Positions 1 through 4,872 of a stretch of DNA of 5,111 nucleotides are shown here, piece by piece (positions within the stretch are counted from its first letter, which is position 1; every line of letters begins with the position of its first letter). The stretch comes from an uncultured Bacilli bacterium (GTDB lineage: Bacteria > Bacillota_I > Bacilli_A > RF39 > UBA660). Under the pieces are notes generated by a model. The model worked only from the letters and a program-made list of their open reading frames with translations. It was not told where the DNA came from and ran no database searches. The DNA lies in the NCBI GenBank assembly GCA_948760655.1, contig CAQBKK010000059.1, positions 1 through 5,111 on the forward strand, written 5' to 3'. Both the position numbers and the translations under genes were made by a program.

Positions 1-116
1 CTAGATGGTCCATATACACTGCTAGGATTGTAAAATTTTTCACAAAAGTATGGCATCATAGCTTCCATTACTTCTTCTTTTACTCTTGTAGTAGCCGCAT
101 TGTCTAAATATATCAT
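1..116 (-). CDS. Cysteine desulfurase (NifS/IscS family), N-terminal fragment
   Basis: This is the first 38 codons of a PLP-dependent class V aminotransferase-fold enzyme; the gene runs off the left edge. The visible protein opens [10 protein letters not shown] and continues to NPSSVYGPS, both hallmarks of the NifS/IscS N-terminus (the YLDNAATT strand and the NPSS segment near the cofactor pocket). Family members take sulfur from cysteine as an enzyme-bound persulfide for Fe-S clusters, thiolated tRNA or thiamin. The catalytic lysine and persulfide cysteine lie outside the window, so the subgroup (IscS, SufS, NifS or tRNA-thiolation partner) cannot be set. The ATG at 114-116 follows the upstream arsR-type stop by 7 bases, and a modest AAAGG site (127-131) overlaps the end of that gene, so the two are co-transcribed and probably translationally coupled. 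It is therefore likely under the metal-sensor operator at 424-445. Confidence 0.9.
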   Translation of the reverse strand, partial: MIYLDNAATTRVKEEVMEAMMPYFCEKFYNPSSVYGPS

Positions 117-123
117 TTGTTCA

Positions 124-411
124 CTACCTTTCGTTTATATGTTCTATTCCGTATTCTAAAATAATCTTTATGTGTTCGTCACTTACTCCATATGTAACAT
201 TTTGTCCATTTTTATTAGTTTTAACCAAATTTAGTGTTCTTAATAGTTTTAATTGGTGACTTACTGCCGATGGACTGATATTTATTGCATTTGCAATTTC
301 ACAAACGCATTTATCGGAATCTAGCAATGTTCCAAGTATTTTGAGTCTTGTCTCATCACTAAAAACTTTGAAAAACATAGATAATTCTCTTATATTGATT
401 TTAGTATGCAT
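124..411 (-). CDS. ArsR/SmtB-family metal-sensing transcriptional repressor
   Basis: A 95-residue winged-helix repressor of usual family length. Residues about 38-62 form the helix-turn-helix, with the family signature [18 protein letters not shown], followed by the wing (about 63-76). Two possible metal sites are visible: C35-V36-C37 at the start of the recognition region, matching the CVC of ArsR/CadC proteins, and D78-x-H80-x10-H91-xx-E94 in the last helix, an exact match to the alpha-5 motif DxHx10Hxx[EH] of SmtB/CzrA zinc or cobalt sensors. Family members bind DNA as apo-dimers and release it when metal binds. The start at 411 has AGGAGA five bases upstream (416-421). It is first in an operon with a cysteine desulfurase and has a matching operator overlapping its promoter, so autoregulation is expected. 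The metal is inferred as Zn/Co or Cd-like; persulfide sensing through the two cysteines is an alternative. Confidence 0.93.
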   Translation of the reverse strand: MHTKINIRELSMFFKVFSDETRLKILGTLLDSDKCVCEIANAINISPSAVSHQLKLLRTLNLVKTNKNGQNVTYGVSDEHIKIILEYGIEHINER

Positions 412-423
412 ATTTTCTCCTTT

Positions 424-445
424 TATATGAGCGTTTGTTCATATA
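424..445. promoter_or_regulatory. Probable CzrA/SmtB-type operator (10-2-10 inverted repeat)
   Basis: The half-sites TATATGAGCG and TGTTCATATA are separated by TT and match as an inverted repeat at 8 of 10 positions. The core TGA(A/G)C..TGTTCA with AT-rich flanks is the type of element bound by ArsR/SmtB repressors. It lies just downstream of the -10 box and covers the expected transcription start of the repressor gene, the standard place for steric repression. That this repressor binds here is inference from the site and its neighbour. Confidence 0.75.
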
Positions 446-448
446 TTC

Positions 449-477
449 ATTTTATCTCTTGTGATGTTAATAGTCAA
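449..477 (-). promoter_or_regulatory. Sigma-A-type promoter of the arsR-nifS operon
   Basis: On the minus strand TTGACT (472-477) and TAAAAT (449-454) are separated by exactly 17 bases, each hexamer matching consensus at 5 of 6 positions. Transcription would start near 442, inside the inverted-repeat operator, about 30 bases upstream of the repressor ATG. Confidence 0.8.
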
Positions 478-543
478 GAAATTTTATTAGTCTAATTTTT
501 TATATTTTTCATTTTGTTTTTATTTAAGGAAATTTTGTTCTAC

Positions 544-577
544 AAAAAAATACTGTAAGTTAGGTTTAACTTATAGC
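544..577 (-). terminator. Rho-independent terminator after the nucleotidyltransferase gene
   Basis: In the minus-strand transcript TAAGTTA pairs with TAACTTA across an AACC loop; the stem extends outward past one A-C mismatch with T-A, C-G and a terminal wobble. A T run of seven (544-550) follows. It lies about 90 bases after the stop of the minus-strand gene it would end. The plus-strand copy also has a T run (579-584), so it could work both ways, though no plus-strand gene reads into it. Confidence 0.72.
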
Positions 578-668
578 GTTTTTTGTAATTATATCTATTT
601 CTTTTAAAAAATCTTTTCTCTTATTAAGAATTATTATGTTAAGGGTTTGTACTTTAAAAAGCGCCAAA

Positions 669-1574
669 CTACCAAAGATTTTTTGGATATTCGCCATCTT
701 CTATTCTTTTTTTGATACTTTTTTGTACTGGTTCTTTATCTTCTTTGTAAGTAACTCCTTCCCATTTTGCTACTGTATTGAGAACTTTTGTTTTGCTTAT
801 ACCTTCTATCGTTGTTTTTTCTAATACGTCTGGGATGAGATATTCACATTTGGTTAGGTTATTTTTATTTTTGTCTTGGAAGTCTTTAAATGTTTTGTCT
901 ATGTATTCAAATATTGAAGTGTCAAATCCTAACATATTCATAGATACAAGTGTGTTTTCATTAACTTCAAATGATTCACGGCCATCTAATGGTGTAGCAA
1001 TAATTTTTCCGTTTTCTTCTTTTACGTTACTTTCTATTAGACTAGTTAGGTATCCTTCTTCTACTTCGCATACACCTCTTTTTACTGCTCCATTTTCTGT
1101 TAATGTATTTTTTACTCGGTATCCAACTAATGAATATTCTTTTTCACTTTTTGTTTTTAAAAACTCTGCCATTACTTTATATGCATCGTAACCATAGAAG
1201 TCATCTCCGTTTACAATTGCAAATGGTCCTTTTATGTTGCTTCTAGCACACCATATAGCATGTGCTGTTCCCCATGGCTTTTCTCTGTTTTCTACTACTA
1301 TACATCCTTTTGGTAACTCATCGTCTTTTTGAAATACATATTCTGTTTTTATTTTGTCTTCTACTCTTTTTCCTATTGTACTTTTAAATAAATCATAGTT
1401 TTCTTCTTTTATTATAAATACTATTTTGTCAAATCCTGCTTTTATTGCATCGTACACTGAGTAATCAATTAAAAACTCTCCGTTAGGACCCATTGGTTCG
1501 GTTTGCTTTAGTCCTCCAAATCTACTGCCCATTCCAGCAGCCATTACTAATAATGTTAATTCTTTCTTTTCCAT
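669..1574 (-). CDS. Sugar-phosphate nucleotidyltransferase (NTP_transferase family)
   Basis: A 301-residue cytoplasmic enzyme predicted to join an NTP to a sugar-1-phosphate, releasing pyrophosphate. Visible features: the nucleotide-binding loop VMAAGMGSRFGGLKQ (10-24), KPWGTAHA (99-106), the metal-binding acidic pair in VNGDD (121-125), ENGAVKRGVCEV (161-172), SMNMLGF (211-217), WEGVTYKEDK (271-280) and the terminal YPKNLW. This resembles a Firmicutes subgroup often labelled simply nucleotidyltransferase, related to but distinct from GalU and RmlA, so the base and sugar are not assigned. The start is the ATG at 1574: AAGGAG (1583-1588) is well spaced, while an upstream in-frame ATG at 1625 lies inside the preceding gene and would add 17 unrelated residues. 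The gene begins 13 bases after the membrane-protein gene, with its ribosome site touching that gene's stop codon, so the two form one operon. Confidence 0.88.
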   Translation of the reverse strand: MEKKELTLLVMAAGMGSRFGGLKQTEPMGPNGEFLIDYSVYDAIKAGFDKIVFIIKEENYDLFKSTIGKRVEDKIKTEYVFQKDDELPKGCIVVENREKPWGTAHAIWCARSNIKGPFAIVNGDDFYGYDAYKVMAEFLKTKSEKEYSLVGYRVKNTLTENGAVKRGVCEVEEGYLTSLIESNVKEENGKIIATPLDGRESFEVNENTLVSMNMLGFDTSIFEYIDKTFKDFQDKNKNNLTKCEYLIPDVLEKTTIEGISKTKVLNTVAKWEGVTYKEDKEPVQKSIKKRIEDGEYPKNLW

Positions 1575-1582
1575 TTTTTCTT

Positions 1583-1588
1583 CTCCTT
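1583..1588 (-). promoter_or_regulatory. Ribosome binding site deciding the nucleotidyltransferase start
   Basis: AAGGAG lies 8 bases upstream of the ATG at 1574, and its first A is the last base of the upstream TAA stop (1590-1588). This favours the shorter 301-residue protein and suggests translational coupling with the membrane-protein gene. Confidence 0.8.
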
Positions 1589-2220
1589 TACCATTTATAT
1601 ATTTTTGCAAGTTCTTCTCTTGCATTTATACCATTTTTAAGCGCGGTTACATATATTTTAAATACGTTTAATTCTATATATTTATAAGTGTTTTTAATGA
1701 GAAACTTGTTGCCATTTATTATGATGATCATGCCGTCTTCATCTGATGTTCCGTTTTCACTTTTTCTGTCATAATGCCTTTTAAAATCTAATGTACAATT
1801 TTTAAAATCATATTTATAAACTTTGTCTTTATATTTTTTAGTATCTTGTAATTTTATTATTATATCATTTTCACTGACTTTTACCGATTCAACATATTTT
1901 GTTTTGTCAGGGAATAGTAAACAAAGAGTGATACTTATGCCTATAAATACAAAGAAAATTATTATATAATATTCAAAACCTGATTGACTAAATTCTTTGT
2001 ATATGAAACTTGATATTAGAAGGAAACTTGCTGTTATTAATGCAACTATTACTATTTTTACAATTTTTATCATCTTTTCTTCTGGTTCACTAGGCTTATA
2101 AACTTCAAATTGTACATAGCCTTTTTCTCTATGATCTTTTTCGTATGAGTTTAATATTTTGGCTGCTTCTTCAAAGTTATATTTTTTTATATTGGTCCAC
2201 CATTCATTAATCTTTTTCAT
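1588..2220 (-). CDS. Two-helix membrane protein of unknown function
   Basis: I do not recognise a named family. The 210-residue protein has a charged N-terminal cytosolic stretch (about 1-50, including NFEEAAKILNSYEKDHREKG), two hydrophobic helices (about 51-73 and 84-103) joined by a short loop, and a polar C-terminal half (about 105-210) with alternating strand-like segments such as SENDIIIKL, GMIIIINGNKFLIKN and YKYIELNVF. A hairpin of two helices followed by a small beta-rich domain resembles bacterial PH-like or YcxB-like membrane proteins, but only in outline. The start is the ATG at 2220, preceded by AGGAGA (2224-2229); an in-frame ATG at 2250 has no comparable site. It heads a two-gene operon with the nucleotidyltransferase, which might suggest an envelope or glycan context, but that is association only. 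No signal peptide or catalytic motif is seen. Confidence 0.8.
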   Translation of the reverse strand: MKKINEWWTNIKKYNFEEAAKILNSYEKDHREKGYVQFEVYKPSEPEEKMIKIVKIVIVALITASFLLISSFIYKEFSQSGFEYYIIIFFVFIGISITLCLLFPDKTKYVESVKVSENDIIIKLQDTKKYKDKVYKYDFKNCTLDFKRHYDRKSENGTSDEDGMIIIINGNKFLIKNTYKYIELNVFKIYVTALKNGINAREELAKIYKW

Positions 2221-2240
2221 ATTTCTCCTATCTTGTTTTA

Positions 2241-2249
2241 ATAGTAACA
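2241..2249 (-). promoter_or_regulatory. Possible extended -10 promoter for the membrane protein operon
   Basis: The minus strand has TGT followed by TACTAT, an extended -10 arrangement, but no good -35 box is seen (TTTAAT at the right spacing is weak). A promoter is expected in this short gap, because a terminator closes the upstream gene at 2271-2297. A start near 2234 would leave only the ATG at 2220 usable. Confidence 0.3.
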
Positions 2250-2270
2250 TATAAATTTGAAAAATTAAAG

Positions 2271-2297
2271 AAAAAAAGTTAGCTTTTGTCGCTAACT
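2271..2297 (-). terminator. Rho-independent terminator of the HD-domain gene
   Basis: In the minus-strand transcript AGTTAGC pairs perfectly with GCTAACT around a 7-base loop (GACAAAA), ending in a T run at 2277-2271. The stem begins within the TAG stop codon of the HD-domain gene (2298-2296), so there is essentially no untranslated tail. The opposite strand lacks a T run, so it works in one direction only. Confidence 0.85.
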
Positions 2298-2859
2298 AAA
2301 ACATACTACTTCTAATGATAGAAACAATTACTACTTTTCCCCATTTATTTAAACTGAGAATAATAAATCCTAGTAGAAGGTATGCATATTTGAAATATGC
2401 ATTACTTTCTAAGTTCTTTTTCACGTATTTTCCACTTTCTGTTATTGCACAGTATTTGTCTATGAATGTTAAAAGTAATCCTTCTTTATATTTTGGGAAT
2501 TGAACTGTTAATGGCCACATATGTGTTTCTATTATGTTTTTTTCTTTTTCGCTAAGTTGGAATAATTTGCTTGCATTTTCTTTTGCTGTTGTTGGATGTG
2601 TGAATGCATGAAATCCTTTTCTATCACTTTTTTCTCGCCAATCGTATAAGAACAAATCATGAAGCATGGCTGCTCTTGCTGCTGATTTGTAGTCCCATCC
2701 TAATTTTTTGCATATTTTGTATGAACAACGGGATGCTGTGTAGCAATGATCATAACAACTGGTGTCACAATGTTGTCTAAATTTTTTCATTTCTTGTACT
2801 TTATCGTTATTTATTAAGTCTTTTATTATGTCTTGAAATTCTAAATTATTATCTATCAT
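2296..2859 (-). CDS. HD-domain metal-dependent phosphohydrolase
   Basis: A 187-residue HD-superfamily protein. Members use one or two metals to cleave phosphate esters, often of nucleotides; the substrate here is unknown. Candidate ligands: H38 (CYDHC), H67-D68 (MLHDLFLYDWR), H88 (HAFTHP), H113 (ETHMWP) and D134 (FIDKY). The H-HD-H-H-D order is that of binuclear HD enzymes such as HD-GYP and PgpH types, although no GYP motif is present. The N-terminal part is rich in cysteine (C31, C35, C39, C45, C50). A hydrophobic stretch at about 157-171 could be a membrane anchor or part of the helical core. The ATG at 2859 has AAGGAGT upstream (2872-2878), but the gap of about 13 bases is long and no ATG, GTG or TTG lies closer. 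It appears to be a single-gene unit with its own promoter and terminator. Confidence 0.9.
   Translation of the reverse strand: MIDNNLEFQDIIKDLINNDKVQEMKKFRQHCDTSCYDHCYTASRCSYKICKKLGWDYKSAARAAMLHDLFLYDWREKSDRKGFHAFTHPTTAKENASKLFQLSEKEKNIIETHMWPLTVQFPKYKEGLLLTFIDKYCAITESGKYVKKNLESNAYFKYAYLLLGFIILSLNKWGKVVIVSIIRSSMF
2382..2402. repeat. Perfect 10-1-10 palindrome inside the HD-domain gene
   Basis: ATGCATATTT and AAATATGCAT are exact inverted copies flanking a single G. It lies in codons for the AYFKYAY segment, whose own symmetry (AY..AY) partly accounts for it. No function is evident. Confidence 0.6.
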
Positions 2860-2871
2860 AATTGTTTTATT

Positions 2872-2878
2872 ACTCCTT
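2872..2878 (-). promoter_or_regulatory. Ribosome binding site of the HD-domain gene, unusually distant
   Basis: AAGGAGT is a strong match, but about 13 bases lie between its GGAG core and the ATG at 2859. Upstream in-frame codons (ATT, ACA, AAA, AAT, AGT) give no standard alternative, so weak initiation or rare ATT use is possible. Confidence 0.6.
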
Positions 2879-2910
2879 ATTCATTTTAACCATATTCTAT
2901 TTTATCACAT

Positions 2911-2938
2911 TTTATAATGATTTTCACAAAAAATTCAA
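2911..2938 (-). promoter_or_regulatory. Probable promoter of the HD-domain gene
   Basis: On the minus strand TTGAAT (2933-2938) and TATAAA (2911-2916) are 16 bases apart. Neighbouring AT-rich hexamers such as TAAAAT offer alternatives. It diverges from the tRNA promoter in the same intergenic stretch (2860-2994). Confidence 0.5.
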
Positions 2939-2976
2939 AATTTTACTAAAAAGTAATACACGAATTGAAGAAAAAA

Positions 2977-2985
2977 TGTTATAAT
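2977..2985 (+). promoter_or_regulatory. Extended -10 promoter of the tRNA-Arg gene
   Basis: TGT directly precedes a perfect TATAAT (2980-2985), the TGn extended -10 form, nine bases before the mature tRNA 5' end. The -35 region is weak (TACACG at 17-base spacing), which the TGn element may offset. The 5' leader would be only a few bases. Confidence 0.7.
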
Positions 2986-2994
2986 GTTTTTGAT

Positions 2995-3070
2995 GTTTCC
3001 GTAGCTCAGCTGGAAGAGCAACCCCCTCCTAAGGGGTAGGTCGTAGGTCCGAATCCTATCGGAAACGCCA
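2995..3070 (+). tRNA. tRNA-Arg, anticodon CCU, with encoded CCA
   Basis: A full 76-base cloverleaf folds by eye. The acceptor stem is GTTTCCG with CGGAAAC, then discriminator G and CCA (3068-3070). The D arm is GCTC/GAGC with loop AGCTGGAA including G18-G19. The anticodon stem ACCCC/GGGGT closes the loop CTCCTAA with anticodon CCT at 3028-3030, reading the arginine codon AGG. The variable loop is AGGTC. The T stem GTAGG/CCTAT has one G-T pair. The T loop is TCCGAAT, so the base at position 55 (3049) is C rather than the nearly universal U that becomes pseudouridine. The gene has its own promoter and points towards argS, whose enzyme charges it. Confidence 0.93.
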
Positions 3071-3081
3071 TTGTAAAGAAT

Positions 3082-3118
3082 AAATACTAAGTAACGTTGT
3101 AAATTACTTAGTATTTTT
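3082..3118 (+). terminator. Hairpin terminator between tRNA-Arg and argS (probably shared)
   Basis: AAATACTAAGTAA (3082-3094) pairs perfectly over 13 bases with TTACTTAGTATTT (3104-3116) around a 9-base loop. On the plus strand it ends in a run of five T (3114-3118), suiting it to end tRNA transcription. From the minus strand it follows the argS stop by about 12 bases with only a weak T tract (TATTTATTC), so it could end both convergent transcripts, better for the tRNA. Confidence 0.75.
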
Positions 3119-3129
3119 AGTTTATAAAA

Positions 3130-4797
3130 TTACATGTGGCTAGGTATGTCAATGATAAGCATTTTTAAGCATTCTTCTATTACTTTGTATACTTTATTTA
3201 ATATGAAAATATAGTCATTTTTAATGTTCTCATCGTCTAATTTGCTTATGTTAATATTTTCATAAAAACTATTTACTACATTGCAGAGGTCATATACATA
3301 TTCGGCTATATAAGAAGGTAATCTGTCATCTATAGCTTTAGTTAAGTATTTGTCTAATTCCATTAATTTTACTCTTAAACTTCTATCTATTTCGTTATAT
3401 ATGTTATCACTTAATTCGACAGGAACATTATTGGAATCTATAATTCTTTTAATTCTAAGTGCACTATATAGTATGTATGGTCCAGTTTTTCCGCTTACAT
3501 CACTAAATTTATTTATGTCAAAGTTATAACTTTTCTCTCTATTGTTTTGTAAATCTGCAAATTTAATAATAGCATTAGTTATTTTATCAATATCGCTTTC
3601 ACTCATATTTTTGTTTTCTTCTCTTTTAGAAATAAAACTTTCTTTAACTTCTTTAATTAATTCATCTAACTTTAAAGTTCCACCACTTCTAGTTTTAAAT
3701 GGTTTTCCATCACTTCCATTTATTGTTCCAAAAGGTAAGTGTTCTAATTTAGTGTCAGCACATATTCCACTCTTTTTTGCAACTCTGAAAACTTGTTCAA
3801 AATGAAGGGATTGTCTTGCATCAGTAAAATACAAAATGTAACTAGGTTTATATGTTTTTACCCTATCTAGAATGGCTGCTAGATCACTTGTGGCATACAT
3901 ATAAGTACCATCACTACTGAGTATCATGCAAGGAGGCATTTCTTTATTGTCATCGTCTCTTTTAACATTTACGATTTTAGCGCCTTTATCTAAGTATAAT
4001 AAGTTTTTATCTTCTAAAGTTTGTATAAGATCTGGTATAAATGGTTCGCAATCGCTTTCTCCTAGCCATAAATCAAATCCTACAACATCTAAATAATTGT
4101 ATAATCTTTTTATATCTGATAGACTTACTTCTTTTATTTTAGCGTATAAATCTTTATATTGGCCATGTTGAAAATCATAAGTAATTTTCTTACATTTCTC
4201 ATAAACTTCTTCGTCTTCTTTGCATATAGCACTCATTTTAGGATATATATAGTTAAGATAGTCTATGTCAATGTCATCTTGATTTTTATTGTCACTTAGT
4301 ATCCCGTATATGACTTGCCCGATTTGAAGTCCATAATCGCCTAAATGAACATCTCCTATGGTCTTATATCCTTTATATTCTAATATTCTTTTAAAACTTT
4401 CTCCAATAATTGCAGGTCTTAAATGTCCTATATGTAGAGGCTTGGCTATATTAGGACCACCATAGTCTAAAAAGTAAACTTCATTTTTGTTAGTTGAATC
4501 TTTATATTTTTCTTCTCTAATATACTGATTTATAAATTTATCACTATAAAAAATATTTATAAAGCCTGGTTTAACGAATTCTACACTTTTAAAATAATCT
4601 TCAAATGAATTCATTTCATTAATTTTTTTAACTATTTCTTCACCTATTTCTATTGGATTCTTTCCTTTGTCTTTTGCGATTTGGAATACACTATTAATTT
4701 GTAAGTCTGCTTTATCACTGTATGAAATTCTTAAATAGTCGGATAAGTCCATTGCTGAAAATATCGGCTCTAGAATTTTTGTTATTTCTTTAATCAT
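3130..4797 (-). CDS. argS: Arginyl-tRNA synthetase
   Basis: A 555-residue class I synthetase that attaches arginine to tRNA-Arg in the cytoplasm; the length is normal for bacterial ArgRS. The N-terminal Add-1 domain (about 1-105) precedes the Rossmann core with PNIAKPLHIGHLR, HIGH at residues 122-125. The second ATP loop is the degenerate KMSKS region typical of ArgRS, FKTRSGGT (367-374). GDYGLQIGQ follows the core, where many relatives have GDWG. TGPYILYSALRIKRI opens the alpha-helical anticodon-binding domain, ending in PSHM, close to the usual P-x-x-M tail. I chose the ATG at 4797 because GGTGAT (4802-4807), complementary to the 16S tail, lies correctly upstream; in-frame TTG (4809) and GTG (4806) overlap that site and would add four residues. 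No T-box leader is present: the upstream gene's terminator ends only about 27 bases away. Confidence 0.97.
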   Translation of the reverse strand: MIKEITKILEPIFSAMDLSDYLRISYSDKADLQINSVFQIAKDKGKNPIEIGEEIVKKINEMNSFEDYFKSVEFVKPGFINIFYSDKFINQYIREEKYKDSTNKNEVYFLDYGGPNIAKPLHIGHLRPAIIGESFKRILEYKGYKTIGDVHLGDYGLQIGQVIYGILSDNKNQDDIDIDYLNYIYPKMSAICKEDEEVYEKCKKITYDFQHGQYKDLYAKIKEVSLSDIKRLYNYLDVVGFDLWLGESDCEPFIPDLIQTLEDKNLLYLDKGAKIVNVKRDDDNKEMPPCMILSSDGTYMYATSDLAAILDRVKTYKPSYILYFTDARQSLHFEQVFRVAKKSGICADTKLEHLPFGTINGSDGKPFKTRSGGTLKLDELIKEVKESFISKREENKNMSESDIDKITNAIIKFADLQNNREKSYNFDINKFSDVSGKTGPYILYSALRIKRIIDSNNVPVELSDNIYNEIDRSLRVKLMELDKYLTKAIDDRLPSYIAEYVYDLCNVVNSFYENINISKLDDENIKNDYIFILNKVYKVIEECLKMLIIDIPSHM

Positions 4798-4801
4798 TTT
4801 T

Positions 4802-4807
4802 ATCACC
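4802..4807 (-). promoter_or_regulatory. Ribosome binding site deciding the argS start
   Basis: GGTGAT is the 3' part of the full anti-SD complement (GGAGGTGAT) and lies four bases from the ATG at 4797. Since it contains the GTG alternative, initiation at GTG or TTG is unlikely. Confidence 0.7.
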
Positions 4808-4813
4808 AAATTT

Positions 4814-4824
4814 ATATTATCATA
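4814..4824 (-). promoter_or_regulatory. Possible -10 region for argS
   Basis: TATGATAATAT on the minus strand offers TATGAT or an extended TGA-TAATAT box, directly after the upstream terminator's T run. No convincing -35 was found; it would have to lie inside the terminator stem. If real, the mRNA leader is under about 20 bases. Readthrough from upstream is the alternative. Confidence 0.3.
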
Positions 4825-4872
4825 AAAAAAGATAAAACTCTACTGTTCATAAATCATTTTTAAAGTTTTATC
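4824..4872 (-). terminator. Rho-independent terminator upstream of argS
   Basis: In the minus-strand transcript GATAAAACTTTA (4872-4861) pairs over 12 bases, with one G-U, to TAGAGTTTTATC (4842-4831) across an 18-base loop, followed by seven T (4830-4824). The 5' arm covers the last codons and most of the TAA stop of the preceding gene. Confidence 0.85.

Noticed and set aside
446..668. Extra small RNA or gene in the gap between the nucleotidyltransferase and the arsR operon.
   Set aside because: Beyond the terminator and the arsR promoter, only AT-rich sequence without a stable fold or coding signal was seen.
566..697. Minus-strand 43-codon frame starting with an ATG inside the nucleotidyltransferase 3' end and stopping in the terminator loop (MANIQKIFGSLALFK...).
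   Set aside because: It lacks a good ribosome site, overlaps a conserved gene in another frame and resembles no known peptide; frames of this length are common by chance in AT-rich DNA.
636..1191. Plus-strand open frames opposite the nucleotidyltransferase gene.
   Set aside because: They are antisense shadows of a conserved gene, with low-complexity F/S/L-rich translations and no ribosome sites.
1575..1625. Longer N-terminus for the nucleotidyltransferase from the ATG at 1625.
   Set aside because: It would overlap the end of the upstream gene and lacks a ribosome site, while the ATG at 1574 has AAGGAG and begins just before the conserved fold.
3542..3805. Plus-strand open frame of 87 codons opposite argS.
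   Set aside because: It mirrors conserved ArgRS sequence including the FKTRSGGT region; no ribosome site or family resemblance.
4824..4872. T-box riboswitch or leader-peptide attenuator before argS.
   Set aside because: No T-box sequence or specifier stem fits, and the 5' arm of the hairpin lies in the upstream coding region. The tiny ATG frame in the loop (MIYEQ) has no ribosome site and no arginine codons.
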